From the NCBI RefSeq assembly GCF_900177725.1, contig NZ_FXAT01000001.1, positions 186,001 through 250,000 on the forward strand: a stretch of 64,000 bases of DNA, written 5' to 3'. The translations under genes and the position numbers were made by a program. Position 1 is the first letter of the stretch; every line of letters begins with the position of its first letter. The notes below the pieces were generated by a model, which made no database searches, was not told where the DNA came from, and worked only from the letters and a program-made list of their open reading frames with translations. This DNA comes from Paraburkholderia susongensis. GTDB taxonomy: Bacteria > Pseudomonadota > Gammaproteobacteria > Burkholderiales > Burkholderiaceae. This document shows positions 7,913-15,822 of the stretch, piece by piece.

Positions 7913-8393
7913 GAGTTCCGAAGTTTCCGCTCTGGACACCGCTGAAGCGGCGAATACGGGCGGGCCCCTGATCGGCGATGTTCTGGTGTCCGGCACGGCG
8001 AACGCCGAGAAAATTCTGCTTGAAAAGCCTTTGAGCTTTTGGGGTGGATACGACTCGAACGCGGGCAAAATCATTGACCGCACGCACCCGCAGATCGGCG
8101 AGACGCTGGCGGGGAAAATCATGGTCATGGCTCACGCCAAGGGTTCCAGCTCCAGCAGCAGCGTGCTTGCCGAAGCGATTCGCAATGGTACCGGCCCGTC
8201 GGGCATCGTCCTGAGGGAGCGTGACCTCATCATTTCGATTGGCGCGATCGTTGCCGTCGAGCTATACAACCTCGCGGTCCCGGTCGTTTGCCTGCCGCCG
8301 TCTGCCTTCGACCAGGTCGTTTCCTCGAGAGGGAAGATTCGCATTGAAGCCGGTGAAGGAATCAACGGCGCAAGGGTCTTTCTCACAGACTAG
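7905..8393 (+). CDS. Aconitase X small (swivel) subunit, DUF126
   Basis: This 162-residue protein is the swivelling-domain subunit of aconitase X. The DUF126 core is visible as GKIMVMAHAKGSSSSSS (residues 70-86), where a conserved Ser acts in catalysis in characterised enzymes, then VLAEAIRNGTGPSGIVL and GAIVAVELYNLAVPVVCLP. The N-terminal 20 residues are extra and Ala/Ser/Thr-rich. Its ATG lies 8 bp inside the large-subunit gene, so the two are translationally coupled, as expected for an obligate heterodimer. A further 170-bp spacer separates it from the binding-protein gene. Confidence 0.88.
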   Translation: MAKSSEVSALDTAEAANTGGPLIGDVLVSGTANAEKILLEKPLSFWGGYDSNAGKIIDRTHPQIGETLAGKIMVMAHAKGSSSSSSVLAEAIRNGTGPSGIVLRERDLIISIGAIVAVELYNLAVPVVCLPPSAFDQVVSSRGKIRIEAGEGINGARVFLTD

Positions 8394-8563
8394 AGAGGTT
8401 GAGCGATTGGTTTGAAAGAACGGGCCAATCAGATTATTTAATTAGTAGTGCAATACGAGTTGTGTGCCGTCAGCTGTTACCCGTACTTCGCAATGGCAAG
8501 AAATCGAGGTTTTTGTTGACCAACAGGGCTCGCGGGAGTGCGGGCGTTAGACAAGGAAACATC

Positions 8564-9676
8564 ATGAAGCTCAAAGCTGCAATTGCTACGTTCGCACTGG
8601 GCGGTCTCTCAATGGCGGCGCACGCCGACCAGATCGTAAAAATCGCAATTTCGGGTCCGCTGACCGGTCCGCAGGCGGTGAGCGGCAAGGACGACGAAAA
8701 CGGCCTTCGTCTGGCTATCGACCAGCTCAACCAGAAGCCGATCAAGGTGAACGGCCAGGCAGTGAAGTTCCAGATGCTGTCGGAAGACGACCAGGCTGAC
8801 CCGAAGACCGGTGTTCAGGTCGCGCAACGCATCATCGACCAGCAGCCGACCGCTTTCCTCGGCCCGCAGAACTCGGGGGTTGCGATTCCTGTGTCGCGCC
8901 TGACGAGTGCGGCCAAAATCCCGATGCTGACGGTTGCATCGAACCCGCAGCTCACCAGGCTGGGGTACGACAACATCTTCCGCACGGGTGCAAGCGACTC
9001 CGTACTTGGCTCGTCGATGGCAACGTTCGCCGTCGAAAAGCTGCACGCAAAGACCGCTGCCGTCATCGACGATCGCACCGCGTACGGTCAGGGCCTGGCA
9101 GACCAGTTCATCGAGAAAGCGAAGTCGCTCGGACTGCAGGTGGTCGACCGCGAATTCACGAATTCGCAGGCGAGCGACTTCCTCGGCATTCTGACGACGA
9201 TTAAGGGCAAGAACCCCGACGTTATCTTCTTCGGTGGCTACGTCCCGCAAGGCGCCCCGATGGCAAAACAGATGGTCGCTCGCGGCGTGCGCGCCAAGCT
9301 GCTCGGCGGCGACGGCATCTGCGCGGACGACATGGCAAAGGTTGCGGGTGCAGCGGCAACCAACGTCTACTGCTCGATGAGTGGTACGGGTCTGGACGGC
9401 ACGCCGGAAGGCCGCGACTACATCGCGCGCTACAAGGCGAAGTTCAATACCGAGCCGCAAGCCTACGGCATCACGTACTACGACGGCATGCTGCTGCTGG
9501 CAAACGTCATTTCGCAGGCACAGACGACTGACCCGGCCAAGCTCGTCCTGGCGCTGCGCAACGCAAGTTTCAAGGGGGTCGCCGCGACCTACGCGTTCGA
9601 CAAAACGGGCGACCTGAAGAACGCGCCAACGACCGTGTTCACTTACAAGGACGGTCAAATGGTTGCGGTCAAATAA
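8564..9676 (+). CDS. LivK-type ABC transporter periplasmic binding protein
   Basis: This is a 370-residue branched-chain-amino-acid-type solute-binding protein. Residues 1-21 form a Sec signal peptide ending AHA before DQ. The mature protein starts VKIAISGPLTGPQAVSGKDD and shows the two-lobed Peripla_BP_6 pattern. The ATG at 8564 has AAGGA about 8 nt upstream; an earlier in-frame start would precede the signal peptide. No permease (LivH/M) or ATPase (LivG/F) gene is nearby, so its membrane partner must be encoded elsewhere. From context the ligand may be 3-hydroxyproline or proline. The spacer before it contains the inverted repeat GATTGG-N14-CCAATC (8405-8430). Confidence 0.88.
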   Translation: MKLKAAIATFALGGLSMAAHADQIVKIAISGPLTGPQAVSGKDDENGLRLAIDQLNQKPIKVNGQAVKFQMLSEDDQADPKTGVQVAQRIIDQQPTAFLGPQNSGVAIPVSRLTSAAKIPMLTVASNPQLTRLGYDNIFRTGASDSVLGSSMATFAVEKLHAKTAAVIDDRTAYGQGLADQFIEKAKSLGLQVVDREFTNSQASDFLGILTTIKGKNPDVIFFGGYVPQGAPMAKQMVARGVRAKLLGGDGICADDMAKVAGAAATNVYCSMSGTGLDGTPEGRDYIARYKAKFNTEPQAYGITYYDGMLLLANVISQAQTTDPAKLVLALRNASFKGVAATYAFDKTGDLKNAPTTVFTYKDGQMVAVK

Positions 9677-9733
9677 CCCTCAAATAGCCCTCTTCGCTCC
9701 AGTCGGACGGCTCGGCCCCCGAGCCGTCCGGGG

Positions 9734-10483
9734 TCAGGCGGGGGTGATGTCCCGCTTCACACGCTGGATATGCTGCTCGACATAGAAGGCTGCTGCGTCC
9801 GCATCGCCCGTCACGATCGCTTCGTAGATGAGCCGATGCTCCGCGACATAGAGGCGAATACGCTGCGGGTCGAAGATGCCGTCGTCCTTGATCCGCTTCC
9901 AAAGCGACTGGTCCATCGTTTCAGCAATCTCGCCCGCCAGTTTCGCGAGCAGTGCATCACCCGTCATTTGCGCAAGCTGGCGATGAAAAAGGCGGTCACT
10001 GTTGTTCCAGAGCGCGCGCTGTTCAGGGTCGGAAACGTCCGTCAGCGTTTCCATTTGCGCGAGATAGTGCTCAGCCAACTTGTCGCGCTTTTTGAGGGCC
10101 GCTGCTCGCCGGGCTATCGCGGGTTCAAGAATCAGGCGGACATCGAGCGTGGCAGACGGACTGTAGTCGGGCTGAATTTCTCCATCGACGTTTTCCTTCG
10201 TCGTCCCGGCGCCTCTGGAGAGCACATCAGGCGCGTTGGTCGCGACGTAGGTGCCGGAATTTCTCCGCGTCACGACGAGGCCCTCGTTTTGCAGGGCGCC
10301 GATGGCCTCACGCACCGCGGGACGGCCTACGCCGAAAAGCGACGCCAGCTCCCGCTCCGAGGGCAGACGCGCATCGGGCATGAACCGTCCAGAGCGAATC
10401 TCCGCGCGGATTTTCTCCGAGACCTGTTCGTAAATCTGAAGCGGACGGAAGTTGCGAGGCAACTCGAGTAAGGCGGATGCCAT
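9734..10483 (-). CDS. GntR-family regulator, FCD subfamily
   Basis: This 249-residue DNA-binding regulator has a winged helix at about residues 17-80 (PSERELASLFGVGRPAVREA, then GTYV). An FCD ligand domain follows from about 110. The FCD metal-site residues are all present: Asp163, His167, His216 and His238. FCD regulators usually repress a catabolic operon until its carboxylate substrate or intermediate binds. Divergent from the pyrroline-2-carboxylate reductase gene and beside the binding protein, it probably controls this 3-hydroxyproline cluster. Pyrroline-2-carboxylate or a hydroxyproline would be a logical effector, but that is inference. Confidence 0.88.
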   Translation of the reverse strand: MASALLELPRNFRPLQIYEQVSEKIRAEIRSGRFMPDARLPSERELASLFGVGRPAVREAIGALQNEGLVVTRRNSGTYVATNAPDVLSRGAGTTKENVDGEIQPDYSPSATLDVRLILEPAIARRAAALKKRDKLAEHYLAQMETLTDVSDPEQRALWNNSDRLFHRQLAQMTGDALLAKLAGEIAETMDQSLWKRIKDDGIFDPQRIRLYVAEHRLIYEAIVTGDADAAAFYVEQHIQRVKRDITPA

Positions 10484-10504
10484 GATGAAAGCCAGGTGAT
10501 TTGG

Positions 10505-10523
10505 GTGGTTTCAAATATACCAC
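10505..10523. promoter_or_regulatory. Candidate GntR operator (GTGGT-N9-ACCAC)
   Basis: A perfect 5-bp dyad with a 9-bp AT-rich centre, 21 bp upstream of the GntR-family start codon. The position suits autoregulation and control of the divergent reductase gene. The TGGT/ACCA half sites resemble those bound by FCD-type regulators. Confidence 0.4.
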
Positions 10524-10640
10524 TTTCATGACAATTCTCGACCACATTGCCGCTCCGAGTGCATTCAGGGTCTTCCCTACGAATAGGCGGTCATCCATCC
10601 AACCAAAAATTATTGAAAATGTTGCATTTGGATTGATTAA

Positions 10641-10656
10641 AAACCACAATTGGTTT
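10641..10656. promoter_or_regulatory. Candidate operator AAACCA-CAAT-TGGTTT
   Basis: A perfect 6-bp inverted repeat with a 4-bp spacer in the divergent region, about 75 bp before the reductase start codon. It shares TGGT/ACCA half sites with the dyad at 10505-10523 and may be a second regulator site. Confidence 0.4.
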
Positions 10657-10731
10657 AGATTTGGTCCATCGAAATCTCAGCGCGCACTCTCCGTGTCCAT
10701 CGCGAATTTTCAACTTTTCCGTGGGAACAGC

Positions 10732-11643
10732 ATGAACACCTCCAGGACCACCTTCGATGCACAAGCGACCGCCTCGCTTCTCGATTACACGACGCTCGTG
10801 AACATCTTGCGCGAGACGATCGTCGAGTACGGCGCTGGACGCATCGTGAGTCCCGAGCGCCTCGCCATTCCACTGCAGCAAGGCGGGCTGATGCTCTCCA
10901 TGCCGTCGAGCGCCGAAGACATCGCCATCCATAAGCTCGTGAACGTCTGCCCCGGCAACATCACGCGCAATCTGCCGACTATCAATGGTCAGGTTATCGC
11001 GTGCGACGCTGTCACCGGCGAGATGAAGTTCGTTCTGGACGGCCCGACCGTGACTGGCCGGCGGACTGCCGCCGTCTCGGCACTGGGCGCCATGACGCTC
11101 ACAAACGGTTCGCCCAGGGAGATCCTGGTCATCGGCACTGGCAAGCAGGCGTCCAACCATGTCGAAGCCTTCGCCACGCTCTTTCCCGACGCCCGCCTCC
11201 TGGCAAAGGGCATCTCAGCTGACGACACGCGCAGCTTCGTTGAGCGCCAAAAAGCCGTTGCTCCCAGGCTCGAAGCGCTGCAAGGTGAGATTCCCGATTC
11301 CGTTGACGTCGTCGTCACCGTGACGACGAGCAAAAAGCCCGTCTACGATGAAGCTGTGCGCGCTAGCCGCCTGGTCATCGGCGTGGGGGCATTCACCCCA
11401 GACGCTGCTGAAATCAGCAAGCAGGTTGTCGACAACAGCTTCGTGGTCGTCGACGACCCGGTGGGCGCAAAGCACGAGGCAGGCGACCTGATTCAGGCCC
11501 GCTTCGACTGGACCCGGGCAGGTTCTTTGGCTCAAGCGATTCAAGGCCAGTTGAGCGCCGATGCGCCGATTTTCTTCAAGAGCGTCGGATGCGCGGCGTG
11601 GGACCTGGCAGCCTGCCGAGTTGCCCGCCAGGCACTCAACTGA
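10732..11643 (+). CDS. Delta1-pyrroline-2-carboxylate reductase, ornithine cyclodeaminase family
   Basis: This 303-residue protein belongs to the ornithine cyclodeaminase/mu-crystallin family. Its Rossmann motif is VIGTGKQASNHVEAF (about 133-147) and Lys68 lies in the AIHKLV substrate region. Bacterial members beside hydroxyproline dehydratases reduce delta1-pyrroline-2-carboxylate (and often the piperideine analogue) to L-proline (or L-pipecolate) with NAD(P)H. The ATG at 10732 gives the family's usual length; the upstream in-frame TTG adds 77 unrelated residues. It is the shared sink for both dehydratases in the cluster. Ornithine cyclodeaminase activity is possible but less likely here. 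Confidence 0.8.
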   Translation: MNTSRTTFDAQATASLLDYTTLVNILRETIVEYGAGRIVSPERLAIPLQQGGLMLSMPSSAEDIAIHKLVNVCPGNITRNLPTINGQVIACDAVTGEMKFVLDGPTVTGRRTAAVSALGAMTLTNGSPREILVIGTGKQASNHVEAFATLFPDARLLAKGISADDTRSFVERQKAVAPRLEALQGEIPDSVDVVVTVTTSKKPVYDEAVRASRLVIGVGAFTPDAAEISKQVVDNSFVVVDDPVGAKHEAGDLIQARFDWTRAGSLAQAIQGQLSADAPIFFKSVGCAAWDLAACRVARQALN

Positions 11644-11870
11644 TTCGACAGCCCCGGCAGATGCATGCCGTTCGAGTAATAGCACCTGGCGCCCGTTGTT
11701 CCGCTGCACTGGCAGCAAGATGTTCGAGCCAGACGCTCTTTACGTTTTGCACAACCGCGATTCAGTCAATACTCGTTTCGCACCGGCCTGGAAGCTCTCC
11801 CGTCGAAGATGCAAAGAGAGCCTGTGGCAGAGTCATGAACCGGATGACGTATTCTTAACCACGGAACGAC

Positions 11871-12878
11871 ATGAAAATCACTCGAACGATTTCCACCGTA
11901 GAGGTTCATACCGGCGGAGAGGCATTTCGTCTTGTCACGAGCGGGCTTCCTCGCCTTCCCGGCGACACCATCGTAAAGCGACGCGCCTGGCTGAAAGAAA
12001 ACGCCGACGAGATTCGCAAGGCGTTGATGTTCGAGCCGCGCGGTCACGCCGACATGTACGGCGGATATTTGACCGAACCGATTAGCCCTCACGCCGACTT
12101 CGGGATCATCTTCGTTCATAACGAGGGTTATAGCGACCACTGCGGACACGGCGTTATCGCGCTGTCTACCGCGGCGGTCGAGTTGGGTTGGGTTCAGCGC
12201 CAGACTCCCGAGACGCGCATCGGCATCGACGCTCCATGCGGGTTCATCGAAGCATTTGTGCAATGGGACGGTGAACACGCCGGCAACGTTCGCTTCGTGA
12301 ACGTTCCCTCGTTTATCTGGAAGAGAGATGTGACTGTCGAGACGCCGTCCTTCGGTACGGTGAAGGGCGACATCGCTTTCGGAGGCGCTTTCTATTTCTA
12401 CGCCGACGGACAACCTCACGGCCTCGAAATTCGAGAGTCATCGGTCGAAGACCTCATCCGCTTCGGCGCCGAGGTGATGGAAGCTGCGAACAAGGCGTAT
12501 CCGGTCGAGCATCCGAACATCCCGGAAATCAACCACATTTACGGGACGATCATTGCCAATGCACCGCGGCACGACGGCTCTACCCAGGCCAATTGCTGCG
12601 TCTTCGCCGACCGCGAAGTGGACCGCTCACCGACGGGTTCCGGTACCGGAGGACGCGTCGCTCAACTCTATTTACGCGGCCAACTGGGCATGGGCGAGAC
12701 ACTTGTCAACGAGTCCATTATCGGCACGGTATTCAAGGGACGCGTGCTGAGCGAGACGACGATCGGCGACATTAAGGCAGTTATCCCGGAAATCGAGGGC
12801 AACGCGTATGTTTGTGGCTTCGCGACCTGGATTGTGGACGAGCGAGACCCTTTGACTTACGGGTTCCTCGTTCGTTAA
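11871..12878 (+). CDS. trans-3-Hydroxy-L-proline dehydratase (proline racemase fold)
   Basis: This 335-residue protein is of the proline racemase superfamily. The first catalytic Cys is present (Cys91 in HCGHGV). The second position, Cys in racemases and epimerases, is Thr255 in DRSPTGSG. That Cys-to-Thr change is the established marker of trans-3-hydroxy-L-proline dehydratases, including the human enzyme. The product would be delta1-pyrroline-2-carboxylate, which the neighbouring reductase turns into L-proline. It lies 227 bp after the reductase gene on the same strand, so it may have its own promoter. 4-Hydroxyproline epimerase was considered and rejected because of Thr255. Confidence 0.88.
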   Translation: MKITRTISTVEVHTGGEAFRLVTSGLPRLPGDTIVKRRAWLKENADEIRKALMFEPRGHADMYGGYLTEPISPHADFGIIFVHNEGYSDHCGHGVIALSTAAVELGWVQRQTPETRIGIDAPCGFIEAFVQWDGEHAGNVRFVNVPSFIWKRDVTVETPSFGTVKGDIAFGGAFYFYADGQPHGLEIRESSVEDLIRFGAEVMEAANKAYPVEHPNIPEINHIYGTIIANAPRHDGSTQANCCVFADREVDRSPTGSGTGGRVAQLYLRGQLGMGETLVNESIIGTVFKGRVLSETTIGDIKAVIPEIEGNAYVCGFATWIVDERDPLTYGFLVR

Positions 12879-13023
12879 GCAGCGCTGACACGGATAGACA
12901 TTGGGGGGGCGACCGCCCTTCATCCGCTCCGTTGGAATTGTCCAGACTGCGGCGTCGAATCTACCTCAGCCCACATTGCCAGGATGATCTCTTCCAACTT
13001 CGGTTGGCCAAATTCCGTCAACT

Positions 13024-13051
13024 GATACCGTCAGACTGATTTGACGGTATC
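13024..13051. repeat. 10-bp perfect inverted repeat
   Basis: GATACCGTCA and TGACGGTATC are separated by 8 bases. It lies between the convergent dehydratase and guaA genes. It has no T-run on either side, so it is not a classical intrinsic terminator. It could be an mRNA-end hairpin or a protein-binding dyad. Confidence 0.55.
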
Positions 13052-13115
13052 GGGCAAGGCCCGGATCACAGCAGACCACATCGGACAATGACCTCCTGTT
13101 TTTTAAACGGAAAAA

Positions 13116-13151
13116 CAGGAAAAACCGAAGCTCCCGGAACGACCTGGGAGC
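13116..13151 (-). terminator. Intrinsic terminator of guaA
   Basis: Read on the minus strand, GCTCCC...GGGAGC forms a GC-rich hairpin (13130-13151) just past the guaA stop. It is followed by TTCGGTTTTTCC. A second stem CCTGTTTTT/AAAAACAGG (13095-13119) lies further downstream. Confidence 0.7.
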
Positions 13152-13159
13152 AGTCCAAA

Positions 13160-14743
13160 TCATTCCCACTCAATCGTCGCCGGCGGCTTCCCCGAGATGT
13201 CATACACCACCCGGTTGATCCCCCGCACTTCATTGATGATCCTGTTCGACACCTGCCCCAGCAACTCGTGCGGCAGATGCGCCCAGTGCGCGGTCATGAA
13301 GTCGAGCGTCTGCACCGCGCGCAGCGCAACGACGTACTCGTAGGTCCGCCCATCGCCCATCACGCCGACGCTCTTCACCGGCAGGAACACCGCGAACGCC
13401 TGGCTCGTCAGATCGTACCAGGACTTGCCGGTCTCCTTGTCGATGGTATTGCGCAGCGTCTCGATGAAAATCGCATCCGCGCGGCGCAGCAGATCCGCGA
13501 AATCGCGCTTCACTTCGCCGAGAATCCGCACACCCAGGCCCGGGCCCGGGAACGGATGGCGGTACACCATCGAGTGCGGCAGGCCGAGCTTCACGCCGAG
13601 TTCGCGCACTTCGTCCTTGAACAGTTCGCGCAGCGGCTCGAGCAGCTTCAGGTTCAGCGTCTCGGGCAGACCGCCCACGTTGTGGTGGCTCTTGATGGTT
13701 TGCGCGGCCTTCTTGCCCTTGCCTGCCGATTCGATCACGTCCGGATAGATCGTGCCCTGTGCGAGCCACTTCGCGTCGGTCAGCTTGCCGGCTTCGGCCT
13801 GGAACACTTCGACGAATTCCGCGCCGATGATCTTGCGCTTCGCTTCCGGATCGGTCACGCCGGCCAGCTTGCCGAGGAACGCCTCGCTCGCGTCGACGTG
13901 GATCACCTTCACGCCGAGGTGATCGGCGAAGAGCGCCATCACCTGCTCGGCTTCGTTCAGGCGCAGCAGGCCGTGGTCGACGAACACGCAGGTCAGCTGA
14001 TCGCCGATCGCGCGATGCAGCAGCGCCGCCGCCACCGACGAATCCACGCCGCCCGACAGCCCCAGAATGACGTGCTCGTTGCCGACCTGCTCACGAATTT
14101 TCGCGACGGCCTCGTCGATGTAGTGGCCCATTTCCCAGTCGGCCTTCGCGCCGCAGATCTGCAGCACGAAGCGCTCGAGCATCGCGCGCCCCTGCACGGT
14201 GTGCGTGACTTCCGGATGCCACTGCAGGCCGTAGAAGCGGCGCTGTTCGTCGGCCATCGCAGCGATCGGACACGATTCCGTCGATGCCATCAACGCGAAG
14301 CCCGGCGGCATGTCGAGCACCTTGTCGCCGTGGCTCATCCATACCTTCAGCATGCCGTGGCCTTCGGGCGTCGTGAAGTCGCTGATGCCTTCGAGCAGGC
14401 TCGTATGGTTGCGCGCACGCACTTCGGCGTAGCCGAACTCGCGCAGATGGCCGATCTCGACCTTGCCGCCGAGCTGCTGGGCCATTGCCTGCATGCCGTA
14501 GCAGATGCCGAGCACCGGCACGCCGAGTTCGAACACGGCTTGCGGCACGCGCGGCGTATCTTCATCGGTGACCGAGCTCGGGCCGCCGGAGAGGATCACG
14601 CCCTTCGGCGCGAAGTCGCGGATGAACGACGCGTCGACGTCGTACGGGTGGATTTCCGAATACACGTTGGCTTCGCGAACGCGACGTGCAATCAGTTGGG
14701 TGACTTGCGAACCGAAGTCGAGAATCAGGATCTTGTCATGCAT
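13160..14743 (-). CDS. guaA: GMP synthase (glutamine-hydrolysing)
   Basis: This 527-residue enzyme converts XMP to GMP using ATP and glutamine. The N-terminal class I amidotransferase domain has the nucleophile Cys81 in GICYGMQ. The synthetase domain has the P-loop [10 protein letters not shown], and the C-terminal dimerisation domain ends in [10 protein letters not shown], the expected terminus. It lies downstream of guaB and a small membrane-protein gene on the same strand, with a 236-bp spacer upstream and a terminator directly after it. Length and motifs are complete. Confidence 0.98.
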   Translation of the reverse strand: MHDKILILDFGSQVTQLIARRVREANVYSEIHPYDVDASFIRDFAPKGVILSGGPSSVTDEDTPRVPQAVFELGVPVLGICYGMQAMAQQLGGKVEIGHLREFGYAEVRARNHTSLLEGISDFTTPEGHGMLKVWMSHGDKVLDMPPGFALMASTESCPIAAMADEQRRFYGLQWHPEVTHTVQGRAMLERFVLQICGAKADWEMGHYIDEAVAKIREQVGNEHVILGLSGGVDSSVAAALLHRAIGDQLTCVFVDHGLLRLNEAEQVMALFADHLGVKVIHVDASEAFLGKLAGVTDPEAKRKIIGAEFVEVFQAEAGKLTDAKWLAQGTIYPDVIESAGKGKKAAQTIKSHHNVGGLPETLNLKLLEPLRELFKDEVRELGVKLGLPHSMVYRHPFPGPGLGVRILGEVKRDFADLLRRADAIFIETLRNTIDKETGKSWYDLTSQAFAVFLPVKSVGVMGDGRTYEYVVALRAVQTLDFMTAHWAHLPHELLGQVSNRIINEVRGINRVVYDISGKPPATIEWE

Positions 14744-14979
14744 GGCTGCGGACGGAATCAGAAGTGAGCGGATACGGAATGCCGCGCACGAGGCGCGGCG
14801 TTGAATTCAAAGCGTTCAAAGTGGTCCGCGCAAAAGCGGCAGGACCGCGACGCGAACATGAAACACCACGATAGCGAGCACTGCAAAACACCTTGGCGCG
14901 GCCAACACAGCAGCCAGCAGCCTGCGATGCGCGCGAACGGAACCCGGTAGCCTCGGCAAACGGCGTGGCGCGCGGCGCG

Positions 14980-15816
14980 TCAGCCATGAAACGGCGGCCG
15001 GGATGTGCCGGGCGCGTCGTTGCGGGTGTCGCCCGGTGCGGCCGCTGCAGCGCGCGCAGCACGTTCGGACTCGCTCAGGGCGGCGTCTCCCGCAGCCGAA
15101 CGAAGCGGCGCGGCCGAGCCGGGATTGACAGCGCTTGCGGAGCCAGCGGCAGGTGCAGCAGATGCGGCAGCAACGGGATTGACCGGCCGCGTGGCCGGCA
15201 TGACGGGCTCGAGCACCGGCTCGGCGCGATAGCCCGGGAAGTCAGAGGTGGCACGCGGCTCGCGCTCGAGTTCGCGCCGCCGTGCGGCTTCCCTTTCGGC
15301 CTCGTTCCCGGCGTCCCTGGCGGCCTGTTTATCGGCACGTTTATCGGCACGCTTGTCGGCGCTTCTGTCAGCGCTTTTGTCCGCTTTACCCGACGAGGAC
15401 TTGCCCACAATCCCCTTCTCGCGCCGCCGCACCGCGCCCGACAGCCTCACGCCGCCGAGCCCGATCACCACCAGCACCGCACCGGCCAGCACCGCGACGA
15501 TCTGCCCGAAGCCCGTGAGCGACGGCGAGCGCATCCCCAGCAGCCAAACCAGCATCAGCACGCCGGTCAGCCAATGCACGTGTCCAACGACCTTCGCGAC
15601 CGTCGAGGTCATCGCCCCGTCGAACGACGCATGCACCGCGAGCCACGCAAGCCCGATCAGCGCGACGCCGAACGCCTGGCCGATCAGCACCGGCTCCGTT
15701 TGCACCAGTTGCAGCGCGTTGTACAGCGAAGCCCACGGCGTCAGCAGGAACAGCAGGCCGAACGCCAGCAGCAATAACGCATCCAGGATCAGTACAACGC
15801 GCAGCAGTGGCTTCAT
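14980..15816 (-). CDS. Four-helix membrane protein with Ala/Lys/Asp repeat tail, between guaB and guaA
   Basis: This is a 278-residue protein of unknown function. The first 125 residues form four hydrophobic segments (about 7-30, 44-65, 73-96, 100-124) with short loops. A charged low-complexity tail follows, with four-residue ADKR-type repeats around 143-170, then an Ala/Pro-rich region to the C-terminus. The ATG is 6 nt after the guaB stop, so it is translated from the guaB transcript. I recall a comparable membrane gene in this slot in Burkholderia, but know no function. The tail is probably cytoplasmic and disordered. The hydrophobic half looks conserved in type; the tail looks fast-evolving. 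Confidence 0.75.
   Translation of the reverse strand: MKPLLRVVLILDALLLLAFGLLFLLTPWASLYNALQLVQTEPVLIGQAFGVALIGLAWLAVHASFDGAMTSTVAKVVGHVHWLTGVLMLVWLLGMRSPSLTGFGQIVAVLAGAVLVVIGLGGVRLSGAVRRREKGIVGKSSSGKADKSADRSADKRADKRADKQAARDAGNEAEREAARRRELEREPRATSDFPGYRAEPVLEPVMPATRPVNPVAAASAAPAAGSASAVNPGSAAPLRSAAGDAALSESERAARAAAAAPGDTRNDAPGTSRPPFHG
15328..15387. repeat. 12-bp tandem repeat, five units, in coding sequence
   Basis: Two identical units TTTATCGGCACG are followed by three diverged units with the same period. In the minus-strand gene they encode the four-residue Ala-Asp-Lys-Arg/Ser repeat. The copy number can change without shifting the frame. Confidence 0.8.
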
Positions 15817-15822
15817 GGGCGT

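Noticed and set aside
11871..12878. 4-hydroxyproline epimerase or proline racemase
   Set aside because: The second catalytic residue is Thr255, not Cys, and the cluster contains a pyrroline-2-carboxylate reductase.
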